DNA of 64,000 bases from Cymbomonas tetramitiformis (GCA_001247695.2 LGRX02024682.1:1-64000), one strand, 5' to 3'. Numbered from the stretch's first letter, positions 1 to 10,035 are shown. Notes: generated from the letters alone by a model not told the origin. Numbers and translations: made by a program.

Positions 1-118
1 TTGTGAGTTACTTGAGAGTTACTTGAGAGTTACTTGCGAGTTACTTGTTACTTACTTGTTACTTACTTGTTACTTACTTGTTACTTACAGGTTACTTACT
101 AGTTACTTACCTCGAAAA
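1..118. repeat. GAGTTACTT minisatellite
   Basis: Imperfect tandem units of GAGTTACTTGA and GTTACTTACTT fill this stretch and run up to the start codon at 119. The same units recur in the same orientation at about 63131-63245, again upstream of a plus-strand gene. It may be part of a promoter region or the end of an unrecognised element. Confidence 0.8.
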
Positions 119-1840
119 ATGATAACTCTGTCGAATAACACAGAATATGACTGCAATTCAAAAGTTCAGCCCTCTATGTATCTTATTGCAAAAGCTGTAC
201 CGTGTGGAGGCATTAACTTTGACAAAGTACGCAATAATCCGCGTATGGAACCCGGAGATGCGGCATGCAAACACAAAAGCCGCTACCTGTACTGTTCACG
301 TTGTTGGGAGAAAGCGCCCAAGTTTACAACGAATAAAACATGGAGAACAGTTGTTGCTCCCTCGCTTGTAGACTACGCTACAACTACCGCATCGGCAGCT
401 ATTGCGGAGGGCGTTCGCGATGTTTTATTTCGCGATTATTGTAGGCACTTGCTCACTGAAGAACAAGAGAGTAAAAAAAGAATTAAAGAAAGACAAAATA
501 TAGCTGACAAAAAGTTAAAAGTTTCCGTTGGTTCAGCGGAAAAGGAGCGTGAAGAGCTCGAGCGCCAGCACTCTCAAGGGAGCGTAAATGCGCTTTTGAA
601 GTTTCGTTACTTGGACCCTACTCTTCCAGTCGCAGTCACTACTGTTTCGCAGCCTCAGTTTGAATCGCAAGAGAGTGAATCGGAAGAAGAAAGGTTGCAG
701 TATTTTCCTTCAGCAACAGACGCTGAAATGCCCGACGATGACGTAAGTGACTTTCAAGCTCAAGTGAAAAAGTTGCAAGTCGAAAATGCCGCTTTAGGGG
801 ACAAAATAACAGAGCTCGAAAGAATATGTGAGCAGTCTTCTGAAAAGGTCCGTGAGCTTACGCATGAAAATGCCGAGCTAAAAACACAACTTGAGGTCGA
901 GGAGAATATGGTGAAGGCCCTTCAAAAGGAAAACGAAGAGCTGCAGACTACGCATGTGTTACAAGTGGTTGAGCCTACAGAGGCTATTTCACAGTTAGAG
1001 GAACCTTTGAAAAATGCCGAGGAAAAATCGGGAGGTCAACACCTCCGTTTTGAAAACAGCGACGAAGAAGCTGAGTCCGATTCCGAAGAACCAGCAGAAG
1101 AAACTTATGCACCGACAGAATTAAAGTGTGACTATTGTGACTCCTGTGTATTTTTTACAGCAGACGAAGTGAAGGAAGTCATACTTAGTTCTTTTGGTGA
1201 AGAGTATGACCCTAACACAAGAGAACTTCACGGCATGTTGTTACCGATGGCCGAGTTTTTGGAAGTTCACTGCGATTTTAACGCAGGGTACAAATATCAG
1301 TGCCCAAGTTGTCAAAAGGCTGAAGCACCAACCGATGTTGAAGCAGCAAGTGAGAAAACCGGCCCCTGCGAGGTGAGTTATCTTATCTTTATAGAGAAAT
1401 ATGTCAACTTCAAAGTATTTCGGTTCCCAGCATACAGCGATGAAAGCAGACTTGGGGTTACCCGTATGCTTAACTTGATGGAGAAAGACCCTGAGAGTTA
1501 TCACAAAGAGATAAACTCTTTGAGAGCTGCCCGAGTTCGCAGTGAAAAGGAGTCGCATAATGGAAAATATTTCTATCATACATATGAGGAAGTTCTCAAG
1601 CAAGATATGAGATATTTGGAAGGCTTTTGGGCTGGAAACCTTGCAACTGCAAGCGAAAAGGGTTTGATAAGTTTTGACTTGAGAAGTCATAAGCTTGAGT
1701 TTGACCAGTTTTTTGCAGCAGCACGGCAAGAGAAAAGGCCTCCCAGTGTTGAGGAATACTTTGCAAAGTTCAAAAAGATGGATGAGTTAAACATCTCTTA
1801 CCATGATAAGCATGGTTTCCTTCTTCCCAAAAAGTCCTAA
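119..1840 (+). CDS. Hypothetical coiled-coil, Cys-containing protein (573 aa)
   Basis: Not recognised as a known family. The ATG at 119 is chosen because the upstream open frame is only repeat sequence. The N-terminal part has several Cys/His (CSRCW near residue 60). Residues about 210-300 form a heptad-rich, Glu/Lys-rich coiled coil, followed by acidic stretches and CDYCDSC and CPSC pairs that could bind metal. The C-terminal 155 residues are charged and aromatic-rich. A strong splice-donor-like GAG|GTGAGT lies at 1370-1378, so the end from 1373 on may be intron in one isoform. Base composition is richer in GC than the AT-rich viral blocks, so this is more likely a host gene or a different element. 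Function unknown. Confidence 0.6.
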   Translation: MITLSNNTEYDCNSKVQPSMYLIAKAVPCGGINFDKVRNNPRMEPGDAACKHKSRYLYCSRCWEKAPKFTTNKTWRTVVAPSLVDYATTTASAAIAEGVRDVLFRDYCRHLLTEEQESKKRIKERQNIADKKLKVSVGSAEKEREELERQHSQGSVNALLKFRYLDPTLPVAVTTVSQPQFESQESESEEERLQYFPSATDAEMPDDDVSDFQAQVKKLQVENAALGDKITELERICEQSSEKVRELTHENAELKTQLEVEENMVKALQKENEELQTTHVLQVVEPTEAISQLEEPLKNAEEKSGGQHLRFENSDEEAESDSEEPAEETYAPTELKCDYCDSCVFFTADEVKEVILSSFGEEYDPNTRELHGMLLPMAEFLEVHCDFNAGYKYQCPSCQKAEAPTDVEAASEKTGPCEVSYLIFIEKYVNFKVFRFPAYSDESRLGVTRMLNLMEKDPESYHKEINSLRAARVRSEKESHNGKYFYHTYEEVLKQDMRYLEGFWAGNLATASEKGLISFDLRSHKLEFDQFFAAARQEKRPPSVEEYFAKFKKMDELNISYHDKHGFLLPKKS

Positions 1841-1870
1841 CTTCTTTTTATTTTTGTGTGTTTACCACAG

Positions 1871-2056
1871 GATATTTGCTCAGTTGTAAAATGCGTCACT
1901 TGTGACTCACTGCAAAAAGTGAAATGCACTCCTTGTTTTGTTTGTTGCAAGGCTGTTTGTGCTAGCTGCATAATTCTTGATGATGATATGGGTGACGGCC
2001 CTCTAAATAGTTACTGCAAAAACTGTTTGAAAGCAATATGTATGAAGTCAATCTAA
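1871..2056 (+). CDS. Candidate alternative last exon, Cys-rich tail
   Basis: A pyrimidine-rich tract ending in CACAG at 1870 looks like a splice acceptor. Joined to the donor after position 1372, both in phase 0, it would replace the last 155 residues of the upstream protein with about 61 residues holding repeated CxxC pairs (CVTC, CFVCC, CASC, CKNC). The open frame has no ATG of its own near its start, which favours an exon over a separate gene. Its last codons overlap the end of the ATPase gene on the other strand, so the original end may have been altered at the element junction near 2045. This is inference from splice-like signals only. Confidence 0.35.
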   Translation, partial: DICSVVKCVTCDSLQKVKCTPCFVCCKAVCASCIILDDDMGDGPLNSYCKNCLKAICMKSI

Positions 2057-2959
2057 AGTATTTGGAATAATAAACTCATTAAAGTTTCTCCTGAATCCAC
2101 TTGGATGTGTACTCTTTTTATGTAAATCAATAAATAAAAAGTCATGAGGTGATTGAATTGCTTTATCATAAACTTGGAAAAAGGTATTTTGATTTATTTC
2201 TCCCGAACATTCTTCCGCAATTTTTTCTAACTCTTTAATATTTTTATTTTTGAAAACTAATATATGAGTTAAGTTGCCTCTTATTGATTTATTTAAGCCC
2301 ATTTGATTACTTGTATAATTTTGTGTTGCAAATAATAAAGTAACTCCCAAAGCACCATTTTTTAATTTACCTTTATGACGGTGAGTAGTTACAAGTTGAT
2401 TTAATTTAGCTCTTGGTAACATGATGTCATTTCCGTGACAATCATCTAATAAAACCACAATCACCGGCTTTTTCCCATTATATTTATGTTCCGGTGGATT
2501 ATACATGGTGTCCTCAAATTCAATTAATAATTCATTTGGTATATCATGAATTGATTTTGTTTTATCTTTTAACATTTTATTTAATTTCTTCCATCTTTTC
2601 AACTTTTCATGATATTCTTCGTATTCTTGAGCTTCGGTGTCAAGAATTTCTTCTATTTTTGGGGGAGCTTCAATTGAAGGTTCTAATATATCTTCATTGT
2701 CCAATGGTAAATCTTTGAAATAATGAGCATTATTGTGGTATGTAGGGCTGACTAAAATTAACCGGTCTAATGCATTATTTTGTTTCATCAATCTTAATAA
2801 ATTAGAAAAGCTGCAAGTTTTACCTACACCTCGTTTTGCCACAGCCAATATAACGGAATGCATATTAATAAAATCTGAGTCCGTATTTATATTGAAAGCA
2901 CCGCCTTTCGGTAATTTAATTTCATAATCTTTATTTTTTAATTTTTGAGTTTGTAACAT
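2048..2959 (-). CDS. A32-like FtsK/HerA packaging ATPase (303 aa), block 1
   Basis: Predicted genome-packaging ATPase, which would pump viral DNA into the capsid. Walker A is AKRGVGKTCS at residues 41-50. Walker B is VIVVLLDDC at about 166-174, with the acidic pair followed by C as in many A32-like enzymes. A downstream LFATQNY resembles the sensor-like strand seen in this family. The length is usual for PLV and virophage ATPases. It is the leftmost gene of block 1, reads away from the PolB gene and is followed closely by two small genes on the same strand. A second ATPase at 12359-13279 is clearly homologous but divergent, so the two come from different element lineages. Confidence 0.85.
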   Translation of the reverse strand: MLQTQKLKNKDYEIKLPKGGAFNINTDSDFINMHSVILAVAKRGVGKTCSFSNLLRLMKQNNALDRLILVSPTYHNNAHYFKDLPLDNEDILEPSIEAPPKIEEILDTEAQEYEEYHEKLKRWKKLNKMLKDKTKSIHDIPNELLIEFEDTMYNPPEHKYNGKKPVIVVLLDDCHGNDIMLPRAKLNQLVTTHRHKGKLKNGALGVTLLFATQNYTSNQMGLNKSIRGNLTHILVFKNKNIKELEKIAEECSGEINQNTFFQVYDKAIQSPHDFLFIDLHKKSTHPSGFRRNFNEFIIPNTLD

Positions 2960-2977
2960 TTAAGTTTTCTATTAATA

Positions 2978-3433
2978 TTAAAGTTCCGGAAATAAACTTC
3001 TATAAGCTTTATCATAATGAGTATTTGTTTGTTGAGGTGATTGAGGGCTATTATCTATATATTTATTACTTTTCTTTCTAGAAATTCTTTTCTTTTTAAC
3101 TATAACTTCCGGTTCGCTTTCGCTAGAACTAGAACTTTCATGAATTTCCTCAATAATAACTTTTGGTTTTTTATTTTTTATTTTTTTATTTTTCACAACT
3201 TCTTTTTTTACTTCCGGTTGAATTTCAATTTCGTCCTTTTCCGGTTTTTGGTGATTTTTAATAACTTCTTTTGCATCTAATATTTCTTTTTGTTTTTCAA
3301 GATCTTTTGCAATTTTGATATTTTTTTTTTCTTCGGCTTTTAATTTTCGTACTTCTAAAGCTTTCAATCTTGCATTTTTCAATCTTTCTAAAGTTTTTTC
3401 ATCTGTTATTTTCTCACCTTTGCGGTAACCCAT
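2978..3433 (-). CDS. Lys/Glu-rich protein ending in SLFPEL
   Basis: Start set at MGYRKGEKI (3433), because the homologue at 11387 begins MGFKKGEKI at the same place. The first 60 residues form a charged helix (TLERLKNARLKALEVRK), the middle is Lys/Glu-rich and low in complexity with a Ser-rich acidic patch, and the end is a conserved KAYRSLFPEL. Family not recognised. The conserved N-terminus and C-terminal SLFPE tail around a poorly conserved middle suggest a disordered protein with two short binding motifs. It lies 18 bp upstream of the ATPase on the same strand, so a packaging or virion role is possible but unproven. Confidence 0.7.
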   Translation of the reverse strand: MGYRKGEKITDEKTLERLKNARLKALEVRKLKAEEKKNIKIAKDLEKQKEILDAKEVIKNHQKPEKDEIEIQPEVKKEVVKNKKIKNKKPKVIIEEIHESSSSSESEPEVIVKKKRISRKKSNKYIDNSPQSPQQTNTHYDKAYRSLFPEL

Positions 3434-3476
3434 TGTTTTATTAGAATATAATAGATATAAAAAGAAATTAAAATTT

Positions 3477-3650
3477 CTAAACATTAATAGTATTTTCTTC
3501 TTGTTCTAGTATTTTCCTTTTACAATTTATACAAGGTGAATTTATAGTTTCACAACGACTATATCTAATTCCCGTAAAAACAGCCCCTATAATAAGAATA
3601 ATTCCTGAAACAAATGCTTGAAAATCACATGAATTGTTTAAAATGTCCAT
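3477..3650 (-). CDS. Small single-pass membrane protein with CxxC (57 aa)
   Basis: A short gene supported by a homologue at 11102-11293. Both begin with a Met/Ile/Asn stretch and a Cys, then a hydrophobic segment of about 20 residues (here FVSGIILIIGAVFTGI), then a Tyr-Ser-Arg-Cys turn, a CINC or CIKC pair and a charged tail. That suggests a membrane anchor with a small Cys-bearing tail. In both copies it sits between the small basic gene and the SLFPE gene. Function unknown. Confidence 0.6.
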   Translation of the reverse strand: MDILNNSCDFQAFVSGIILIIGAVFTGIRYSRCETINSPCINCKRKILEQEENTINV

Positions 3651-3709
3651 TTTTATATAACTTAAACAATTTAAAAATATTTTTGGTTATTATATTATAT
3701 CCCATATAT

Positions 3710-3985
3710 ATGGAGAAAGTTATTTCAAAGTTTGGAAATACTTATTACAAAAAATCATCAGAAAAAAACAATTTAGATGTGGCTAAACATTACAAGATTA
3801 ACAAAGATAAAGTTTTAAAACAACGTATATTAAATTTACGAATTAAAAGAGGTTTGCCCATCAAAGCAAATTCCGTCAAATTATACAATATCACTATTGA
3901 TGATATGATTCAAGCTCTAAAAAAATCATCATTCGACATACCAAAACAATATGAATTACTAACACAATACTCAAAATTATTGTGA
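3710..3985 (+). CDS. Small basic protein upstream of PolB (91 aa)
   Basis: Start chosen at MEKVISKFGN because the homologues at 10744-11076 and 29275-29607 align from their KYTKVTSKNGKVYYKK segment. The shared pattern is a short beta-like N-terminus (SKxGxxYYKK), a Lys-rich helix and a C-terminal helix ending in a run of polar residues. It is always the gene beside PolB (here 74 bp upstream, same strand), so a role in DNA replication such as DNA binding or the terminal protein is possible. That is inference from position only; no family recognised. Confidence 0.65.
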   Translation: MEKVISKFGNTYYKKSSEKNNLDVAKHYKINKDKVLKQRILNLRIKRGLPIKANSVKLYNITIDDMIQALKKSSFDIPKQYELLTQYSKLL

Positions 3986-4017
3986 TTTTTTAGTCCAATG
4001 TACTAACCCAATTGAGC

Positions 4018-4059
4018 TTAAAGAAATAATCTTATATATATATTATAAAAGCCTCTCCC
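4018..4059 (+). promoter_or_regulatory. PolB upstream element
   Basis: CTTAAAGAAATAATC followed by a TATATATATATTATAAAA tract precedes the PolB ATG by about 40 bp. The TTAAAGA core matches the element repeated upstream of many other genes in the window. Confidence 0.4.
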
Positions 4060-7000
4060 ATGTCCAAACTTAACACCTCAAATATCAAATTAACACCTAC
4101 ACAATGGAAACTTTTAAACATTGAAATGAAGGATGCAAAAACTAAAAAAGATTTTGCTGATTTAAAAGATATTTTTGAAAGTTTTAAAATAATAAATGGA
4201 AGAAAAAAATCTAAAACATTTATTACAAAAAATGATTATGAAAAATCGTTGAAAACAGAAATCAAAGACAAATATAATGGAAAATCTAAAACTTTCAAAA
4301 AATACCGTGAAATTTCACGAAAAAATATAAATAAGAAGAAAAATGAAAAGGTTAACAAATTTGTAAATAATGTAAAAACTGATATTAAAAATATCAAAGA
4401 AATTAAAAAAACCAAACGCACCGAGTATATTGATAAATTTAAAACTAGAAAAGATATCTACGGTCCAATAGATTTTAATCTTTTTGAAATAAAAGGTTTA
4501 CGGAGATTTGTTCCCGAAGCATCAAGTGATGACAAACAATTGATATCCTTTGAGTTACAATTTGAAGATAATTATGTAATAAAAAACGATGACATTTATT
4601 TAGGATATCATCCTGAAAATTTACAAAAAGCTATTGAAAAAATAGCTCAAAGTGAAAAATTAAAAGAACATGGATTTATTAAAAGTATTACTCTTTTCGT
4701 CCACACCGTTAAAGCTATTAAAGGGGGTTCTTCAAATCCACAATCGAGAAATAAAGAAGAACGATTCAAAAAGAAAAGTTGTATTACATTGAACAACAAT
4801 AATAATCAATGTTTTGATATTTCTTTAGCTATTTTGCAACATTTACATTGTAAAGAAACCAATAAAACATTTTGGAACACGTTAACCAAATTCACAAGAC
4901 CGTCAACTCGATTAAAACTAGGAAATCAAATAAGGAAATTGGTCGGTATTGAGTCTCATAAGCAAATTGATTTGAGAGACATTCCAATATATGAGAAAAT
5001 ATTAAATTCACACATTATTGTATATGAAGAAAATAGTGTATGTGGACAAGTAAAAATCTATCCTTTCAATAGTGATGATCAAATATATGACCAAAATAAA
5101 AATGTGTATCATATTTGTTATGACCCTATTCAAAAACATTACGAACCAATCACAAACATCATTGCATTTTTGGATACTCGTTCAAAATCATGCACGCGTT
5201 GCAAAAGTAGTAAATGTATTTTTAAAGATAAGAAAAATCGACAAAATAAAAGTTTGATGCATAGAATATATTGTAAAAAATGTGACCGACACTTTTTTAA
5301 TAAGGATTGTCATGACCATCATCTAAAATCTACATGTGATAAAGTGCATTATTGCAAAGAATGTCATACACATTATGAAACTAAAATTAAACATATATGT
5401 GGTCATTCAACATGTAAGAATTGTGAACAATATTGTGACTTGAATAATCATCAATGCTATATTCAACAAGTAAATAAAAAAGACCCTATTGTGAAATTAG
5501 CCTTTTTTGATTTTGAATGTACACAAGAGACAAAATATTTAAATGAAAAGACTAAAGAGTTTCATTATAAACATCATATGAATTTAGCAATTACTCAATT
5601 TTTAGATGACACAAAAAATCCAAAGAGCAAAGACAATTTGGTCGTAGGATTTGAGCATTATGACATGCATTCCTTTTTAGAATTTCTATTTAGTGCAAAT
5701 CATAAGGGCTACACGTTTATTGCACACAATGGTAAAGCTTATGACTTCTTGCTCATTTTTGAAGCATTATTAGTTATGCATAAATTTGATGATAGTAAAA
5801 AAATGCCTGAAATTATTAGAGTTGGAAATAAAATAATGAAGTTGACCTATTTAGGAGTCACACTAATTGATAGCATAAATCATTTTAGTTGTGGTCTAGC
5901 AAAGTTACCAAAAACATGGGGTTTAGAAAATGATGTAGAAAAAGGGTATTATCCTCATCTTTTTAATAAAAAGGAAAATTGGAATTATACCGGAAAAATA
6001 CCTAGTAGACACTACTTTTGTCCGGAACAAATGAAATGTGAAGATAAAGAAAAATTCGATATTTGGTACAATGAAAAATGTAATGACAAAGATTTTGTTT
6101 GGAATAATAAAAATGAATTACGAAAGTATTGTTCAAATGATGTTTTAATACTTCGAAAATCATGTTTGGAATATCGTAGTGTATTGTTGGAAGCATGTGA
6201 AACCGACCCTTTCAACTTTATGACCATTGCATCAACGGCACAACATATTCATCGAAAAGACATTATGCCAAAAAATAGCATTGCATACTATAGAATTAAA
6301 AAGCAAAGTAAAGTGTGTGCTGAATGGATCAATTATTTAGAACATTCTAAAGGTATCAAAATAATTAGAGAATATAAAATTCCAAAAACAAACTTCATAG
6401 CGGACGGCTATTGCGAAGAAACAAATGAAATATTCGAATTTAATGGTGACCGGTTTCATGGTAACCCTGCAATTTACAATCCCAACCAAAAAGCAAATGT
6501 ATCAAGAGACTCTAGCATTACTTATGGAGAATTATTTACAAAAACACAACAAAAGAAAACATCAATAGAAAACTTGGGTTATACCGTTGAAGATATTTGG
6601 GAATGTGATTGGAAAAATGATAAATCAAATGAAAATTCAGTAATCGACTTTATGAACACCTATAAACCTGACCTTGTTATTCGAGATGCATTTTTTGGTG
6701 GTAGAACAAACCCTGAACAATTGTATTACAAAAGAAAATTTGGTGAAACATTGAGATATCTAGATTTTACAAGTTTATACCCTTGGGTTATGAAATATTG
6801 TGAGTATCCAATAGGGTTTGATGAACAATTTAAAAATGTTTCGGTTAAAGAATATTTATCGAGGTATAAAAATGAAACTGAAAAGTTTTTCGGTGTTATA
6901 TATTGTAAAGTTAAGCCTCCAAAAAATTTACAATTTCCAGTGTTACCATGTAGAGACAATGGTAAATTGAAATTCACTTTACATCAACAAGAAGGAACTT

Positions 7001-8118
7001 GGAGTACCATTGAAGTTGATAAAGCTATTGACATGGGATATGAATTATTGGAAATATATGAAATAAGACATTGGAAAGAAAGAAGTACGGAAGTGTTTGC
7101 ACCTTATGTTAATAAATTTTTGAAAATTAAACAAGAAGCAACCGGCTACCCAGAATGGGTTAAAACTGAATTGGATAAAGACAAATATATAAAACAATAT
7201 TTTGAAAGAGAAGGTATTCTTTTGGACAAATCTCAGATCAAGAAAAATCCAGGAAAGCGAGCGGTGGCAAAGATGTACCTCAATTCGATTTTTGGAAAAT
7301 ATGTTCAAAGATTAAACAAAATGAAAACTAAAATTATAAATGAACCAAGCGACTTTTATGCAATGGTGTTTGACGAAGAATATGAAATTAATTACGAATT
7401 TGCGGGTATCGAAGGAAATGAAAAATGTATTATGAATTATCGTTTCAAAGATGAATATTTTGAGGGTCCGGACAAATGTTCAACAAGTGAAATTATAGGG
7501 GTATTTACAACGGCGTATGCTAGGCTAAAGTTGTATGATTTGTGCGAAAAAGTAGGGTTTGACAATGTGTTATATACTGATACCGACTCGTGTATTTACA
7601 TTGAAAAAGAAGGACTAAATGATCATATTTACAAAAATGAATTAGGTGACTTTTTGGGTGAATTAACTAATGAACTTTATGATGATAAAAGAAACATTAT
7701 AAAAGAATGCATTGAATATGCAGCCACCGGACCAAAAAGCTACACCCTACAATTTTCAAATGCTGAGCCTCTTACCAAATCTAAAGGATTTTATTTATCA
7801 CACCAAAATAGTAAAATTATTAATCATGAATCAATGGTACGTATGGTTAAGAATTTGACTGATAAAATTGACAATGAATATGCTGAGTTGACATATAATG
7901 TGATTAGAAAACGCAAGAGAAATGGTAACCAAGAAGTATTATGTCCACAAGGGTTAGAAACAAGAGTTGAAACTAAGGTATACGCTAAAGGTTGGACTGA
8001 AAATTTAAAAGGTAATTTGGACGAACTTCACCCTGAGTTTGAAGAGATACAAGATCAATTGGAAGAAGTTGATAAAATAAATCCATATCAATTACGACCT
8101 GACGGATATCTATCTTAA
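4060..8118 (+). CDS. polB: Protein-primed family B DNA polymerase (1352 aa), intact
   Basis: Replicates the linear element genome; enzymes of this family use a protein primer. An N-terminal basic region and a segment with a conserved Cys (QCFDIS) come first. Zinc-finger-like Cys/His clusters follow at about 377-466. The 3'-5' exonuclease has Exo I FFDFEC near 481, Exo II FIAHNGKAYDF near 552 and Exo III YCSNDVLIL near 688. The polymerase domain has motif A DFTSLYPW near 901, motif B KMYLNSIFGKY near 1070 and motif C YTDTDSCIY near 1171. All catalytic acids are present. The large size matches Polinton/PLV PolB. Its last codons overlap the end of the convergent integrase gene. It is the only full-length copy here: 29638-33563 is broken and 10569-10697 is a stump. 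Confidence 0.93.
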   Translation: MSKLNTSNIKLTPTQWKLLNIEMKDAKTKKDFADLKDIFESFKIINGRKKSKTFITKNDYEKSLKTEIKDKYNGKSKTFKKYREISRKNINKKKNEKVNKFVNNVKTDIKNIKEIKKTKRTEYIDKFKTRKDIYGPIDFNLFEIKGLRRFVPEASSDDKQLISFELQFEDNYVIKNDDIYLGYHPENLQKAIEKIAQSEKLKEHGFIKSITLFVHTVKAIKGGSSNPQSRNKEERFKKKSCITLNNNNNQCFDISLAILQHLHCKETNKTFWNTLTKFTRPSTRLKLGNQIRKLVGIESHKQIDLRDIPIYEKILNSHIIVYEENSVCGQVKIYPFNSDDQIYDQNKNVYHICYDPIQKHYEPITNIIAFLDTRSKSCTRCKSSKCIFKDKKNRQNKSLMHRIYCKKCDRHFFNKDCHDHHLKSTCDKVHYCKECHTHYETKIKHICGHSTCKNCEQYCDLNNHQCYIQQVNKKDPIVKLAFFDFECTQETKYLNEKTKEFHYKHHMNLAITQFLDDTKNPKSKDNLVVGFEHYDMHSFLEFLFSANHKGYTFIAHNGKAYDFLLIFEALLVMHKFDDSKKMPEIIRVGNKIMKLTYLGVTLIDSINHFSCGLAKLPKTWGLENDVEKGYYPHLFNKKENWNYTGKIPSRHYFCPEQMKCEDKEKFDIWYNEKCNDKDFVWNNKNELRKYCSNDVLILRKSCLEYRSVLLEACETDPFNFMTIASTAQHIHRKDIMPKNSIAYYRIKKQSKVCAEWINYLEHSKGIKIIREYKIPKTNFIADGYCEETNEIFEFNGDRFHGNPAIYNPNQKANVSRDSSITYGELFTKTQQKKTSIENLGYTVEDIWECDWKNDKSNENSVIDFMNTYKPDLVIRDAFFGGRTNPEQLYYKRKFGETLRYLDFTSLYPWVMKYCEYPIGFDEQFKNVSVKEYLSRYKNETEKFFGVIYCKVKPPKNLQFPVLPCRDNGKLKFTLHQQEGTWSTIEVDKAIDMGYELLEIYEIRHWKERSTEVFAPYVNKFLKIKQEATGYPEWVKTELDKDKYIKQYFEREGILLDKSQIKKNPGKRAVAKMYLNSIFGKYVQRLNKMKTKIINEPSDFYAMVFDEEYEINYEFAGIEGNEKCIMNYRFKDEYFEGPDKCSTSEIIGVFTTAYARLKLYDLCEKVGFDNVLYTDTDSCIYIEKEGLNDHIYKNELGDFLGELTNELYDDKRNIIKECIEYAATGPKSYTLQFSNAEPLTKSKGFYLSHQNSKIINHESMVRMVKNLTDKIDNEYAELTYNVIRKRKRNGNQEVLCPQGLETRVETKVYAKGWTENLKGNLDELHPEFEEIQDQLEEVDKINPYQLRPDGYLS

Positions 8119-9265
8119 ATCTATTTCTTCTTCATTTTCATTATTATTTCTATTTTGACTACGAGTACGTTTAGATAATCTATTTGAAGCTAAAACACCT
8201 TCACGTTTAGTTTTGCGTTCCTTTTTATTTTGTTTTGTTACCAATTCTTTTACGGTAGGTTCATCTTTATCTTTACCGTTATTTGAAACATTACCTTTTA
8301 CCTCTAATAATTCTCTTGGTTTATATTTCCTAGCTAAAGTTTCGTTACCGTCTTTTATTACATAAGACAAGCGTTCCATTTTTTTAACTTTATAAATTTT
8401 GGTACTCCAACGTTGAGTTTCCTTATCAAAAGTTTTAGTTTTAATTTTTATTCTAACTTTATCTCCAGGTTTAATATCAATTTTAGAAAGTAGTTTTGTT
8501 AATATATTTCTTTTTAATAAAATATTTCTAAGTACTCTATCTTCATTCATCTCATTGGGTGCAGACTTATCTATATTTCCTACATTTTTTGTTTCATTAT
8601 AATTATTTACAATAGTATCTAATTTGTTAATCCAATTGACGGTATCTTTACTTTTAAAATAAAGTTCTAATTTATATTTTAATGTTCTATTAAATCTCTC
8701 AATCATACCCATTGTACTATGGTCTTCGGGTTCGTTCAAATAATGTTCAATATTGTTATCTTCCAAAAGTTTTTTATAGCTTTATTTATAAATTCACTAC
8801 CGTTGTCCGTTGTTAATACATTCATTTTGGAATCCTTTATTAATTTTCTCATTGCGGGAATGACACCTTCCGCAGATTCTACATTTTTATTATTTTTATC
8901 TTTTATAGTTTTTGATTTTAACCCATAAGCATATCCTTTTCTCGTATTTATATTAATTCCCGTTAATATCACAGCAAAACCACTATTTTGTTTTTCAATT
9001 TTGGGATAAAAGCCAAATCTGCACGAATATAAGTTTTGTTTGGATCTTTACCATAAATTGGAAATAATTCTTTTTTATTTATTTTCTTTTTTTGAGAAAA
9101 AGTTTCATTAACTTCAGTCTTTTCGACCGCCTCTTTTACTTGTTTCTGTGTAACTTTATAACCTTTTGCTTTTAATTTTGATGTGAATGAACTTATATTT
9201 GATAAGCCTATTTCCGGGTCTAAATAGAAATCTTGTATTTGTTTCTCGGTTATTAATTTACTCAT
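8110..9265 (-). pseudogene. Retrovirus-like DDE integrase, two frameshifts
   Basis: Three overlapping reading frames together give one rve-type integrase of about 380 residues. The N-terminal part (9265 down to about 8995) has the first catalytic Asp in IRADLAFIP. The middle (8972-8736) has the second Asp in LTTDNGSEF. The last part (8766-8110) has the Glu in HSTMGMIERFNRT, then an SH3-like basic region (KPGDKVRIKIKTKT) and a Ser/Arg-rich tail. The frame breaks lie near 8995 and in an A-run near 8773. All three catalytic residues survive, so the breaks are recent or are sequence errors. It is convergent with PolB, unlike the copy at 33582 where integrase follows PolB on the same strand. Confidence 0.85.
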
Positions 9266-9276
9266 TTACTTCTTTA

Positions 9277-9894
9277 TTATATATCATCAGTGAATAAAAA
9301 TATTTTTTCATTTGTAATATTATTTTTATCTAAAAGCATTTGATCAATTTTATATGAAATACCATACATTTTATTCATTATATAAAATCCAGGAATTCTA
9401 ATAATAGATTGTATTTTTGTATTCATTGTGTTCTCTTTTGTAATTTCTATTTCTTCTCCAGATGTTTTATTATATAAATTTGAGTCCCCATTGTCTAATT
9501 GACATTTAAATAAATTTGAATAATTTTGATTTTGATTTATTTTAATCGAACTATTAAAAAGTTCTTTCAAGTTTGAAAGTTTGAAAGTATCTTTGGAAAA
9601 ATATCTTATTTGATTTTCATAAATATGATTGACAATTTTATCCTCTATAGCCAATATAATATTTTCCATATCTTCAACTAAATTAAACGAAATATTATAC
9701 CGGTCACTCCCTTCAAAGTTGTTAATTCCAAATGGACAATGCATTTTTGGTGTTTCTAAGTATAACGGCTTTTGATCATATTGAATACTTATAAACTTAT
9801 ATGGTTTAGATTTACTTTTTATTTTTGTAAAATCAACATTTTCAATACTCAATTTTTCAATATCAAAATTATTATATTCAACTACCGAAATCAT
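9277..9894 (-). CDS. Hypothetical protein (205 aa), PKMxxPFGI motif
   Basis: Present once in the window. The N-terminal half has YKFISIQYD, LYLETPKMHCPFGI and a following beta-rich segment ending ENIILAIEDKIV. This recalls a conserved protein of large eukaryotic DNA viruses that I remember as a possible single-stranded-DNA-binding protein, but I cannot confirm the match here. Charged, no membrane segment. It lies 12 bp upstream of the integrase on the same strand, which fits a DNA-replication or integration role. A profile search against nucleocytoplasmic virus families would decide. Confidence 0.55.
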   Translation of the reverse strand: MISVVEYNNFDIEKLSIENVDFTKIKSKSKPYKFISIQYDQKPLYLETPKMHCPFGINNFEGSDRYNISFNLVEDMENIILAIEDKIVNHIYENQIRYFSKDTFKLSNLKELFNSSIKINQNQNYSNLFKCQLDNGDSNLYNKTSGEEIEITKENTMNTKIQSIIRIPGFYIMNKMYGISYKIDQMLLDKNNITNEKIFLFTDDI

Positions 9895-10035
9895 TTTATT
9901 AGATTAAGTTATAATATTTATTTTTTAAGTTAGTTTATGTTTTTTCAAAAAAAATATTTTGCATGTTATGTGTAATTTAACGAAACAGAAATTGATTTAC
10001 GATAAATATTTTATTATTTATTATATTATATCATT

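Noticed and set aside
1241..1729. Minus-strand ORF of 162 codons
   Set aside because: It mirrors the coding frame of the gene at 119 and has no features of its own.
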